Part shown: piece after piece, positions 41,502 to 50,987 of the stretch
Position numbering within the stretch: the first letter of the stretch is position 1
Layout of the letters: each line of letters opens with the position of its first letter
Source of the DNA: HGM04593 sp045613945
GTDB taxonomy: Bacteria; Bacteroidota; Bacteroidia; Bacteroidales; Bacteroidaceae
Assembly (NCBI GenBank): GCA_045613945.1
Contig: JAZLBZ010000029.1
Span: 8,241-72,240 of the forward strand
DNA: 64,000 nucleotides
Reading direction: 5' to 3'
Notes under the pieces: model-generated
Databases searched by the model: none
Told to the model about the DNA's origin: nothing
What the model saw: only the letters and a program-made list of their open reading frames with translations
Position numbers and translations under genes: made by a program

Positions 41502-42842
41502 TCATTCAAGTTCTTCAGCAGGAAGAGAAGGTATGTCAAATTTAGAAAGCCTGTCATTTGCCGCCTTTACAATTTTGTAGCACTCCTTCAGTCGCTGCTC
41601 ACCCGCAAGTCTATTCTTTCCAAACTCTGAATCATCCCAGACATAGGTACCATTCTCCTTGTCATACACAAACGGAAAAATTGACGCTGCAACAAAATTC
41701 TCGGCACCATCCTTCTTCATTACTTGCTTTAACATGAACTGGTATTTTTCGGCATCGTATTCACCAAAATATTTCTTTACAATTTCTGCTGTGCCCAAGT
41801 TGTCAGGATCCTCCCACCAATATGGTATCCTCATCTTGTAAATTCCCGCATTCTTGATTTCCACCCAGCATAGATTCCTGTATTCAGAGATTGGGAGCCC
41901 CTGCTTCGCATAGTCATAATACCTGTTAAGCATATAATAGACATCGTCCCTATGGAAGTTCTCTGCCTCTTCCTCCATCTTGGCCCTTGCCTCTTCACTG
42001 GCGAACAAGGCAGCAACATTATTTGTCGTCGCGCCTCCAAGCATACCGATAAAGCGACAGAACTTGTTTGACCTGAAGAATCCCAATATATCTTCATATT
42101 CAGCCCAGAAGTATGGCTCAGTGTATGCCGGTTCATCAGTCTCCTTCATAATTGGAAATTCTAGCGCAGCGTTCACTTCTGTTTCATTTGCAAGCAATGC
42201 ATTCACAGCACTTGAATTAAGGGCTATGTTCGCTTTGTTATCGGGTATTCCAGTAATATCAAAAAGTTTTGAATAGTATTCGTTATCGGCGGTGAGCCTT
42301 ACAAGGAATTTTTGCTTTTCCTTGCTCCAAGCACCTTGATACAGTTCAATATCACTCCATGTATCGGGCATAACATATGACTCTGTCACAAACAGGTTTA
42401 TCTCATTCTTGCCGACAACGCCGGTTCCAATGTCGCCGCTACCATCGAGATATATGCACACGGCATATGTAACGTCTTCAACCTGGGGACGCTTAACTTT
42501 CACCTCAATCTGTTTCTCATACTCCTTGTTGGCAAAAACCACCTTGCCTATTGTGACATCCGCCGGTTCATAGCCTTCGATATCCTTTGTTTTGACAGCA
42601 AGCGTACGGGCCTCATCCATTAAATAACCCAATAACTTAACCTTCAATGTAACTATTACAGTATCGGGGTCTCCAATAATGTAATCACCAAAATCAACCC
42701 TCTTCTCGAATTCATTCTCATACTCATAGTCAAAATAAGCACCGTTCGAGTCCTCGTCATACAGGAATGGCTCACTGTCCTTGCAAGCAACAAGTACCAG
42801 CGACAAGAGAAACAGCCCAATTATATAATTTATGTTCTTCAT
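41502..42842 (-). CDS. DUF4843-type lipoprotein
   Basis: This 446-residue lipoprotein has lipobox SLVLVAC (Cys20). The start KDSEPFLYDEDSNGAYFDYE and the Calx-beta-like strands (about 40-150: VTLKVKLLGYLMDEARTLAVKT, DVTYAVCIYLDGSG) match DUF4843 proteins found downstream of susD genes. The C-terminal half (about 170-446) is helical and aromatic. It is probably surface-exposed with SusD. Its ligand is unknown. Confidence 0.82.
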   Translation of the reverse strand: MKNINYIIGLFLLSLVLVACKDSEPFLYDEDSNGAYFDYEYENEFEKRVDFGDYIIGDPDTVIVTLKVKLLGYLMDEARTLAVKTKDIEGYEPADVTIGKVVFANKEYEKQIEVKVKRPQVEDVTYAVCIYLDGSGDIGTGVVGKNEINLFVTESYVMPDTWSDIELYQGAWSKEKQKFLVRLTADNEYYSKLFDITGIPDNKANIALNSSAVNALLANETEVNAALEFPIMKETDEPAYTEPYFWAEYEDILGFFRSNKFCRFIGMLGGATTNNVAALFASEEARAKMEEEAENFHRDDVYYMLNRYYDYAKQGLPISEYRNLCWVEIKNAGIYKMRIPYWWEDPDNLGTAEIVKKYFGEYDAEKYQFMLKQVMKKDGAENFVAASIFPFVYDKENGTYVWDDSEFGKNRLAGEQRLKECYKIVKAANDRLSKFDIPSLPAEELE

Positions 42843-42878
42843 TTTCGTATTATCAGTTACTTTTCTTGTTTATAAGTC

Positions 42879-44300
42879 CTAATTCTCAGCAGTCCAGCCA
42901 TACTCGATCTCGGCATCGGGCAGAGGGAATATGAAGTTCTCTTTATAGAGCGTCACCTTGGCACAATGTGCCAAGGTTCCCACAATGCCGTGCGTCTTGA
43001 GGAACCAGAAATACTGGCCCTCGCCATAGAACTCCTTGCAGTACTCCTCCTTCAAAGCGTCGATACGCTTTTCATCGGTTTCGCACGACACGTTACCGGT
43101 CTTTGAATAGCCTCGTTTGTTGCGGACACTGTTCACATAAAAGGCAGCCTCTTCGTCATCCTCGACACTCTCACAGGCAATATAATACATCTCGGGCAGA
43201 CGGATGAGCGGTATGATACCGTTCCTGTTATCTACATATTTCAATGACATTGCTATCTGCTGCTCGTTATTGCGGTAGAAAGCATTGCTCCTGGCACGCA
43301 TATCCTCACTATCTAAACTTGAAGGTGCAAATATCTTGTCCAGGGTCGAGATGTTCACATAATACTTGGTAGTCATCTTCTCACCAATCGCAAAATAGCC
43401 AGAGAGATTATCCTCCAGTTCAAACATATTCAGGCCCAGGAGAACCTCCTGTGAGAGAATTGGGTCATCGTTGTTGTCGGCCTGCAATGCAAGTCCACAT
43501 TCATCAATCACCATGCGCGCATATAACGCTGCACTATCCTTTTCACCAGCATAGTTATACACACGTGCCAACATAGCATTGATAGCGTGATAGTTGAAAC
43601 GAAAACACCTTTTATTCAGGTCGCGCCCCAAATCCAAATCCTTTTCATAGGAAAGGCACTCACGGGCAGTCTTCAGGTCACTTATGATATGCGCCACGAC
43701 CTCTTTTGCCGACAGCAGAGGCTGCTTTGAGTGGTCGGCAACAGTGCGGTACGGCATACATTTCATTTCCCTTGACTCGGCGTTGCCGGCGTAGTCCATA
43801 GGCCCCCAGCCACGCAAGAGGTCGAAATGCAGAAAGGCACGCAAGGCAAGAGCCTCGCCACGTATCATGCTGCGCACAGTGGTATCAAGGAGCACCACCT
43901 CGCCATTCACCTCCCACCATTTAAGCAGATTGTTTGCATTTGCAATAGTATTGTACTGTGCACGCCAGATGTTTGCCAACGTACCCTTTGTGTTGTATCC
44001 ACCGCTTGTCTCATGGTCATATATGTACACACTATTGCGGTCGGTAATATTGTCGGGCAGTTTGTCATACATCTGCGCAAGCTGCTCGGTGAGACCAAAA
44101 CTGAGGTTCATGCCATATGTATTTTCCTCGGTCATTGTTATATAAAGACCGGCAAGTGCACTTTGGAAACCATTCTCGGTTGTAAAAAGTTCCTTTGCTG
44201 GCAAATCAGTGTTTGGGGCGACATCCAGCCATTCGGAGCACGACGGGAGCGAGACGGCGCCCACAAGAGAAATTATCAATATATAAATAGTCCTTTTCAT
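42879..44300 (-). CDS. SusD/RagB-family nutrient-binding lipoprotein
   Basis: SusD-like lipoproteins form the lid over SusC. The ATG at 44300 gives 473 residues with lipobox LPSC (Cys21); an upstream in-frame start at 44357 would add 19 residues that disrupt the signal. Characteristic segments are SEWLDVAPNTDLPAKELFTTENGFQSALAGLYITM, NTIANANNLLKWW, RGEALALRAFLHFDLLRGWG and RLPEMYYIACES. Relative to glycan SusDs the protein is not distinctive enough to name a substrate; peptide or degraded protein is plausible given the neighbouring thiol enzymes and DPP11. It follows SusC by 13 bases. Confidence 0.93.
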   Translation of the reverse strand: MKRTIYILIISLVGAVSLPSCSEWLDVAPNTDLPAKELFTTENGFQSALAGLYITMTEENTYGMNLSFGLTEQLAQMYDKLPDNITDRNSVYIYDHETSGGYNTKGTLANIWRAQYNTIANANNLLKWWEVNGEVVLLDTTVRSMIRGEALALRAFLHFDLLRGWGPMDYAGNAESREMKCMPYRTVADHSKQPLLSAKEVVAHIISDLKTARECLSYEKDLDLGRDLNKRCFRFNYHAINAMLARVYNYAGEKDSAALYARMVIDECGLALQADNNDDPILSQEVLLGLNMFELEDNLSGYFAIGEKMTTKYYVNISTLDKIFAPSSLDSEDMRARSNAFYRNNEQQIAMSLKYVDNRNGIIPLIRLPEMYYIACESVEDDEEAAFYVNSVRNKRGYSKTGNVSCETDEKRIDALKEEYCKEFYGEGQYFWFLKTHGIVGTLAHCAKVTLYKENFIFPLPDAEIEYGWTAEN

Positions 44301-44313
44301 ATTCTTCTTTCTT

Positions 44314-47300
44314 TTATCTGAACATAATTGACAGTGACAGGGTGTAAGAGCGGGCAAAAGGATAATCCAGACCGCGTTCCATCTTTATGGTTGAAATGCG
44401 CGCAAGGTCGTTGGTCGTAAAGTTCAACGCCAACACGTCAATATTTGCACGTCGCAGATACTTGAAGTCCTCGCCGGTGAACCTGTAGCCCACGTTCAAT
44501 GTAGCAAGCCTAATCTCATTGTCATCCATTATAAAGCGGGTGCTCGCCTTTGTGCCGGAACCTTCGGGAGTAAAGCGTACATAAGGTGTCACATCACCCG
44601 GTTTCTCCCATCGGCCCTGCCCTGCACGATAGTCAAGGTTGTATGCAACATTCTGGTTCTCAATCTTGTCAACGAGTGTCTGGTTATACACCACTCCACC
44701 ATATTTATATGTAAAACCGAGTGTACATGACAAATCCTTCCAGTTGATGCTTGTGGAAAGTGTTCCACTGACCTTCGGATTCAAATCGCCTACGGCTACC
44801 TTGTCGTTGGGATTCCAATCGAATGTTTTTGTTCCATCGCGCTTGAGATAGACCTCCTTACCTGTTACAGGGTCAACGCCCAAAGAGCGCACCACATAGA
44901 GTGTGGTGGTTGACTCGCCCTCGCGGTACTGTGGCAGTGGTGCGCCTTCCGAAGCCATCTGCTTCTCGTTCTCTTTCTTGAGATAATCGGACAACTTGAG
45001 AATCTTGTTCCTGTTAGCATTAGCGTTGGCGCTGATTGTCCAGAAGAACTGCCGGCGCAGGTCCTGCATTGCAACCACATTCAATGTTACATCGAATCCC
45101 TGGTTCTGCAGTTCGCCCGCATTCATCACCATTGTCTCAAAACCCGTTGACGGGGCGAGGTCGTAGTTGGTGAGTAGTTCCTTTGTTATGTTATTGTAGT
45201 AGTTGAACGTTACGTTCACACGATTCTTCCAGAAGCCCATGTCAAGTGAAACACTGGCGTTGTGTGTCTTTGCCCAGCCAAGCCCGGTGTTGTTTAGACC
45301 ACTCAAAAGAGCGCCCAGTACCGGGAATGAACTATAGGGGCGCATTGTGCCCGAGAAGGTATAGTACTCGATTGCATCAGATGGACTGAAGTTCTGCTCG
45401 CCCGTAATACCGTAACTTGCGCGCAGCACAAGGTTCGAGAGATATCCCTGCAGCCACTTCTCGTTGTGGGCATTCCAACGTCCGCCGACAGACCAGAATG
45501 GCACAAGGTCATGGTCGGCATAGCGCGATGAAGCCTCGCCGCTGATATTGAAGTCGGCAGAGTAACGGTTGTCATAGCTGTATGAGAACTGTCCGATAAG
45601 TCCAATTGAACGCGAAATGTTCTCACTACCGATGTTGCTCATGCTTGTCTCCATCTTGTTACCGAAGATGAAATCATCCATGTGCGAATCGGGGTATCCT
45701 GTTGCCGAAAGGTTAACATAGTTGTTCTTGTCCTCATTCACAGTCCAGTTTCCGAACACACTGAACAGGTGCTTGTCAAGCACAAGGTTGTAGTTTATGC
45801 CCAAGTTGCTCGACCATGATGACATCTCGCCCGAGCTCTTGTAGTAGCTACCCTTGCGGCTAAGGTCATCCTCAGTCTCAAAGCTGGTGTGGTCGGCTGG
45901 GAGGAACCTGTCTGTTCCCGCCATACCTCTTGAATATGAGAGCTGCTCGGTAATGCGAAGGTTCTTCAATATCATGTACTCCAGACTGAGGTTTGTTGTC
46001 ATACTGAGGCTGTTTGTCAAATCCCTTATACCTACTGTAGCATCGTAAAGAGGATTGGTTATCATCTTGCTCTGACCGCTGACAGTGTTGTTGTCGAGCA
46101 CCTTTATCTGCTGTCCGTTGGCATCGGTCGGTATATAATATGGATTGAGCCTTGTATATTGCGAGTATGAGCCATAGGGTGAGTTGCTGCTGTTAGACTC
46201 TGAAAGGCTCACGTTTGCACGCATTGTGAACTTCTCCTTCAGGTAGGTCATATTAAAGTTCACACCCTTTGTATTGTTGCTTGACTCCTTCATCACACCA
46301 GGCTGCATCGCCGCATTGATATCGAGGCTGTAGCGGAAGACATCGGTACCGCCGGCCACGCTCAACGAGTGGCGGTTCTGTATTGCAGTGCGCAACGGCT
46401 TTGACAGCCAATAGGTGTCAACTCCGCCAAGCACATTGCGGCGATACCTATTGTAGAGGTTCATGCGCTCGGCATTATTGGGGTCATAAAGTCCCGCCCT
46501 CCACTCAGTCTCGAGTTTTGTGGCGGCATCCATCATATTATAGTCAGTGAGGTCAGGTGTCTGCACTGTCATTGTTCCGTTGTATGAGACAGACAGAGCA
46601 CCGTCGGGCGCTACTTTTGTCTCAACCACTACCACGCCATTGGCTGCACGCGAGCCGTAGACCGATGTCGCAGCCGCATCCTTGAGCACCGTGATTGTCT
46701 CCACGCGCTCGGGGTCAAGATCAAGGATTCGGCTCATTGGAACGATGAAACCGTCAAGCACAAAGAGCGGAGTATTCGGACGGCTCGAAACGTTATCGAG
46801 CATCAAATCCATACTGTTCATTGACTTTGAGCCCAAAGACTGGTCACCACGAATCTGGAAATCGGGCTCGGCATTGGGATCGGAACCCGTGAGGTTATTC
46901 TCTATGATTTTGAAACTGGGGTCAAAGAACTGGATACCTTTGAGAATGTTTGTAGGGCTCATCCTGCGCAAGTCATCACCCTTCACCTCTACGTAGTTTC
47001 CGGTGAAACTATCCTTGCTTCGGCGGCTTATACCGGTGACAACCACCTCGGCCATCTCAATGGATGGTCTCAGTTCAAAAATAAGATTGTTTTCATTCTT
47101 CAATATCTGCTTTGATACTGTCTCATATCCCACGAAAGAGATGCTGATAGACTCCTTCCTGTTCAATCGAAGGCTGAATTTTCCATCAATATCGGTCTGG
47201 CAGCCTCTTGCTCCCTTGTCCTTGCCGGTGCCGTCGGTTATAAGCACCGTCGCGCCAATGAGCGTCTCCTGTGTATCGCGGTCAAACACCTGTCCCGACA

Positions 47301-47682
47301 CAAAGACCTCGTCACCTTTGCTCTCTTTCTGCTTGTCGGGCTGCAGCACAATCTGGTTGTCGCCCTCGTAGCGGATTATTACATTCTGGTCGCCAACAAG
47401 TTCTCCCAGAACCTTGTCAAGCGGCTTATTCTTTACCGCAAGGCTTATTGGCTTGCTGATGTTCCAGAGCGACACCTCCTGCAACGTGATTTTTGCATTT
47501 GCCGCCTCAGCAACCATCTCAAGCACCTTGCCAAGCGGCTGGTTGCTTACCCTTAATGTCACAGGTTTCTCTTTCCAACTGGCCGCGTCCTGTGCATTCA
47601 CAACTGCAGCACTGCACAACAGCAGCACAATAAGGAGGACCATTTTGCCAAAAAACCTCATATTGAAATTAGTTTTCCCCAT
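44314..47682 (-). CDS. SusC/RagA TonB-dependent receptor with an STN domain
   Basis: This 1122-residue outer-membrane receptor has a signal peptide (to about 30), a secretin/TonB short N-terminal (STN) domain (about 45-105: VTLRVSNQPLGKVLEMVAEAANAKITLQ), a CarboxypepD-regulatory-like domain (about 128-215), a plug (about 215-345, with VVVTGISRRSKDSF and VETITVLKDAAATSVYGSRAANGVV) and a 22-strand barrel ending in Phe-Arg. Import is TonB-driven through a SusD-capped channel. An STN domain normally signals to a FecR anti-sigma factor, yet no fecR or ECF sigma gene is next to it. An alternative ATG at 47661 gives a tighter signal peptide. Confidence 0.95.
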   Translation of the reverse strand: MGKTNFNMRFFGKMVLLIVLLLCSAAVVNAQDAASWKEKPVTLRVSNQPLGKVLEMVAEAANAKITLQEVSLWNISKPISLAVKNKPLDKVLGELVGDQNVIIRYEGDNQIVLQPDKQKESKGDEVFVSGQVFDRDTQETLIGATVLITDGTGKDKGARGCQTDIDGKFSLRLNRKESISISFVGYETVSKQILKNENNLIFELRPSIEMAEVVVTGISRRSKDSFTGNYVEVKGDDLRRMSPTNILKGIQFFDPSFKIIENNLTGSDPNAEPDFQIRGDQSLGSKSMNSMDLMLDNVSSRPNTPLFVLDGFIVPMSRILDLDPERVETITVLKDAAATSVYGSRAANGVVVVETKVAPDGALSVSYNGTMTVQTPDLTDYNMMDAATKLETEWRAGLYDPNNAERMNLYNRYRRNVLGGVDTYWLSKPLRTAIQNRHSLSVAGGTDVFRYSLDINAAMQPGVMKESSNNTKGVNFNMTYLKEKFTMRANVSLSESNSSNSPYGSYSQYTRLNPYYIPTDANGQQIKVLDNNTVSGQSKMITNPLYDATVGIRDLTNSLSMTTNLSLEYMILKNLRITEQLSYSRGMAGTDRFLPADHTSFETEDDLSRKGSYYKSSGEMSSWSSNLGINYNLVLDKHLFSVFGNWTVNEDKNNYVNLSATGYPDSHMDDFIFGNKMETSMSNIGSENISRSIGLIGQFSYSYDNRYSADFNISGEASSRYADHDLVPFWSVGGRWNAHNEKWLQGYLSNLVLRASYGITGEQNFSPSDAIEYYTFSGTMRPYSSFPVLGALLSGLNNTGLGWAKTHNASVSLDMGFWKNRVNVTFNYYNNITKELLTNYDLAPSTGFETMVMNAGELQNQGFDVTLNVVAMQDLRRQFFWTISANANANRNKILKLSDYLKKENEKQMASEGAPLPQYREGESTTTLYVVRSLGVDPVTGKEVYLKRDGTKTFDWNPNDKVAVGDLNPKVSGTLSTSINWKDLSCTLGFTYKYGGVVYNQTLVDKIENQNVAYNLDYRAGQGRWEKPGDVTPYVRFTPEGSGTKASTRFIMDDNEIRLATLNVGYRFTGEDFKYLRRANIDVLALNFTTNDLARISTIKMERGLDYPFARSYTLSLSIMFR

Positions 47683-47709
47683 AAGAATACGATTGTTATG
47701 GTTTTACAA

Positions 47710-48678
47710 TTATTGCATGAGCATGTCCAAGATGCTCTTGTAGAATGCGTTGCTGTTGTATTTCTCAACGTAATCGGCATACAACGCATCGGCACGCTCT
47801 ATCTCGCGGCCGTTCAATATAAAGTTACGCAGCAAGATGTAGAGGACAAAATCCCTCTGTGGCCCATCGTAGCACGCAGCAAGTTCCTTGTACATATCCT
47901 CCATCACTGTAGGCATGGTGTATGCCTCGCCACGCTCCTTTGCAGCCTTCTCGTTTAGGAAGAAGCAGTAGCGCATTAGGAAACTTGCATACTCGGCACA
48001 GTTCATAGACTCGGCATCACCCCTAACTGCATAGTCGTCCATAATGCTCCAATAGTCACCAATCTCCTGTTCCTCCACAGGTACACCCCTTACACTTGCA
48101 TACATCACAGGATATTCCACAAACGACATATATACGTGATACTCAATCATTGCCATCACGTAGTTCTTTGCCTCGGTGCTTGCTTGGCTCTTTTCAACGA
48201 GAGCCTTTGCCTTCTCGAGCAGCACACGCGAGTCGGCAATGCGGTCCTTTGGCTTTATATCGAGCGCCGCACAACCAAGAAGTTGTTCCTTGTAGCGCAA
48301 GCTGCGCTTTAGGTTCTCGATACTCTTCACAAGGCGGTTGTTGCTTACCGCACGCTCTGTACCGCTGTAAGACACCTTCACATTCTTGCCCTCATACACG
48401 ATATCAACATGCAGGCTGTCGCCGGGCTGCATAATCACGCCGGTACCACCATTGATATTTATCCACACAAGCCCCTCGCAATCAAAACTGTAGATATGCT
48501 CCTCGCCCGGATTGGTGTGGAACTCCTGCGAAATCAATGGAGTCTGCATACAGTCAAAGAACACCTTGCTTTTCTTGTAGCCATCGATAGTAGCGCTCAA
48601 TGTAGTCTTTTGCTGCGCTGTTGCAACAGAAAGCAATCCCAGAATGGCAACACACGCCAATAATAGTCTTTTTTTCAT
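47710..48678 (-). CDS. Exported protein resembling a TlpA head domain without thioredoxin
   Basis: This 322-residue exported protein has a signal peptide (MKKRLLLACVAILGLLSVATA). The mature N-terminus (KTTLSATIDGYKKSKVFFDC, EFHTNPGEEHIYSFD, VIMQPGDSLHVDIVYEGK) reads like the beta-sandwich domain that precedes thioredoxin in DUF4369-type TlpA proteins. The remaining 200 residues are helical and end without any CxxC or thioredoxin signature. It is the first gene of the SusC/SusD locus, 27 bases before SusC. It may bind the ligand or a partner of the three TlpA-like proteins, or be a decayed paralogue; I cannot tell which. Confidence 0.8.
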   Translation of the reverse strand: MKKRLLLACVAILGLLSVATAQQKTTLSATIDGYKKSKVFFDCMQTPLISQEFHTNPGEEHIYSFDCEGLVWININGGTGVIMQPGDSLHVDIVYEGKNVKVSYSGTERAVSNNRLVKSIENLKRSLRYKEQLLGCAALDIKPKDRIADSRVLLEKAKALVEKSQASTEAKNYVMAMIEYHVYMSFVEYPVMYASVRGVPVEEQEIGDYWSIMDDYAVRGDAESMNCAEYASFLMRYCFFLNEKAAKERGEAYTMPTVMEDMYKELAACYDGPQRDFVLYILLRNFILNGREIERADALYADYVEKYNSNAFYKSILDMLMQ

Positions 48679-48859
48679 AGTTTATAGTCAAGTTTGTGCA
48701 AATTATACCAATTAAGTTTATTTATAATAATTATCGCAAAAATATCACAAAAGCATATAAATACAAACATCAGGTGAATAAAAAAAGTTAAAAACAACAC
48801 ATTGAGAAGGGCTTTTTCACCTTTGGCGCTCATTATCGGGGATTGTTTGCCATTTGTGG

Positions 48860-48889
48860 TTGAATTTATTCTTAAAAGTATTATCTTCG
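48860..48889 (+). promoter_or_regulatory. Promoter of the DPP11 gene
   Basis: TTG (48860-48862), 19 bases, TATCTTCG (48882-48889), 22 bases before the ATG. The 233-base gap (48679-48911) also must hold the divergent promoter of the SusC/SusD locus; TATAATTTG on the minus strand near 48702 is the best candidate -7 but its spacing is irregular. Confidence 0.65.
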
Positions 48890-48911
48890 CAAAAAAAACA
48901 GACAATCTGCT

Positions 48912-50966
48912 ATGATAAAGAAAATCCTGCTTTGCGCGCTTGCGTGCATCACACTCACCACCGCCACAGCCGACGAGGGAATGTGGCTTCCAAGCCTCAT
49001 CAAGGAGCGCATCAAGGACATGCGCAAAAAAGGGTTCAAACTGAAAGCCGACGATGTATATTCCACCACAAAGCCATCGCTCAAGGATGCAGTAATGCAG
49101 TTTGGCGGCGGCTGCACAGGCGAGTTCGTGTCGGGCGAGGGACTCTTGCTCACCAACCACCACTGCGGATACGCATCGATACAGAAACTCTCTTCGGTGG
49201 AGCACGACTACCTCACCGACGGTTACTGGGCAAAATCGCGTGCCGAGGAACTGCACGTTCCCGGGCTCACCATCAGCATCCTTGAGAGGATGGAGGATGT
49301 CACCGACAGGATTGCTGCCGGCGAGAGCAAGGAGAGCATCATAGCACAGGCCAAGCAGGGCAAGGGCTGCCGCGCAAGCATTGAGTCAATGTACTACGGC
49401 AACCAGCACTACCTGTTTGTCTACCGCGTCTACAGCGACGTGCGCCTTGTTGGCGCACCACCATCATCAATAGGCAAGTTCGGCGGCGACACCGACAACT
49501 GGATATGGCCACGCCACACCGGCGACTTCTCGATGTTCCGCGTCTATGCCGACGCCAACAACGAGCCTGCCGACTATTCTGCTGATAACGTACCATACCG
49601 CCCCAAGCGCCACTTCCCAATCTCGACAAAGGGCGTTGAAGAGGGTGATTTCACAATGATATACGGTTTCCCCGGCAACACACAGGAGTATGTCACAGCC
49701 GATGCTGTTGACTATGTCGCCGAGGCATCTAACCCAATGAAGATTGCCCTGCGCACAATACGCCTTGACATCATCAGCGAGGCACAGAGCAAGGACGTTG
49801 CCACACGCATAGCCTATGCAGCAAAGCATGCCAACATTGCGAATGCATGGAAGAAGTGGCAGGGCGAGAGTCTAGGACTTGAACGCCTGAAAACTGCCGA
49901 TAAAAAGAAGGATTATGAAAAAGGCTTTGCTGCATGGGCTGCCGGTAAGCCACAATATGCAACACTGCTTGACTCAATGCACGCTGCATACGAAAAGGTC
50001 ATTCCGGGATACTTCGCACGCGAACTGTTCAACGAGACAATTGCAGGCATCGAGGTCTACAATTTTGCCGCCTGGCTCAACTCAAAGCACGCAAAGGGCG
50101 ACAAACTCACTGCCGACGTGCAGGCTGTGGGCCGCAAATACTATCTCAATGACTACAGAGCAGAGATTGACAAGGCCATCGCCAGGCGCATGATTGCCGA
50201 GTTTATCGCCCGCATGCCGGCCGAGAATGTCCCACAGGAACTCACCGGCGCCATTGCGGAGTGCGGTGGCGTGGAACAGTTTGTCAACAACCTGTATGCC
50301 AACACTCAGCTTATAGCAAAATACCCCCTCACCATCGAGGAGATTCTAGCCGACCCAATGGTGCAGTTGGCCGCATGGTTTGCGCCATTGACAAGCCAGA
50401 ATACAGGCTATGCCTACCGCAACCTGAGCAACGTGCCAACTATCGAGAGATGGTACAGACAGTATATGCAGGCACTGCGCGAGTGGGACAAGGAGCGCGC
50501 CTTCTACCCCGACGCGAACTTCACCCTGCGCGTGGCATACGGCACAGTCGGCGGCTACGAGAACGCCGATGGCGAGTACCACACACATCTCACCACCCTT
50601 GACGGCATCATGGCAAAGGACAACCCCGAAATCTATGACTACAACATACCACAGGTGCTGCGCGACATCTATGCAGCAAAGGACTACGGCCGTTGGAGCA
50701 TTGAGCAGGGTGGCAAAAAGACAATTCCGGTGTGCTTCCTTGCCAATAACCACACCTCGGGCGGCAATTCAGGTTCACCCGTCATCAACGGCAAGGGCGA
50801 ACTTATCGGCATAAATTTTGACCGCACCTGGCGCTCAACAATGAGTGACATTGAGTTCGACCCAGATATCTGCCGCAACATCTCGGTAGACATACGCTAC
50901 GTACTCTTTGTCATTGACCGTGTTGGCGGCGCAAGTTACCTGTTCGAGGAGATGGATTTGAGATAA
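48912..50966 (+). CDS. dpp11: S46 dipeptidyl peptidase, DPP11-type
   Basis: S46 peptidases release dipeptides from oligopeptides in the periplasm. The 684-residue protein has a signal peptide (to about 20) and the chymotrypsin-like catalytic elements TNHHCG (His84 likely catalytic), GGDTDNWIWPRHTGDF (around 190-205) and GGNSGSP (Ser620). The S1-pocket position, Gly in DPP7 and Arg in DPP11, is Arg638 here (NFDRTW), predicting preference for Asp/Glu at P1. Helical-domain insert covers about 270-520. The final residues give no T9SS sorting domain, so it is likely periplasmic. It is followed by a transporter gene after 21 bases. Confidence 0.92.
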   Translation: MIKKILLCALACITLTTATADEGMWLPSLIKERIKDMRKKGFKLKADDVYSTTKPSLKDAVMQFGGGCTGEFVSGEGLLLTNHHCGYASIQKLSSVEHDYLTDGYWAKSRAEELHVPGLTISILERMEDVTDRIAAGESKESIIAQAKQGKGCRASIESMYYGNQHYLFVYRVYSDVRLVGAPPSSIGKFGGDTDNWIWPRHTGDFSMFRVYADANNEPADYSADNVPYRPKRHFPISTKGVEEGDFTMIYGFPGNTQEYVTADAVDYVAEASNPMKIALRTIRLDIISEAQSKDVATRIAYAAKHANIANAWKKWQGESLGLERLKTADKKKDYEKGFAAWAAGKPQYATLLDSMHAAYEKVIPGYFARELFNETIAGIEVYNFAAWLNSKHAKGDKLTADVQAVGRKYYLNDYRAEIDKAIARRMIAEFIARMPAENVPQELTGAIAECGGVEQFVNNLYANTQLIAKYPLTIEEILADPMVQLAAWFAPLTSQNTGYAYRNLSNVPTIERWYRQYMQALREWDKERAFYPDANFTLRVAYGTVGGYENADGEYHTHLTTLDGIMAKDNPEIYDYNIPQVLRDIYAAKDYGRWSIEQGGKKTIPVCFLANNHTSGGNSGSPVINGKGELIGINFDRTWRSTMSDIEFDPDICRNISVDIRYVLFVIDRVGGASYLFEEMDLR

Positions 50967-50987
50967 CGCAAAGAAAGAAAATGCAGT

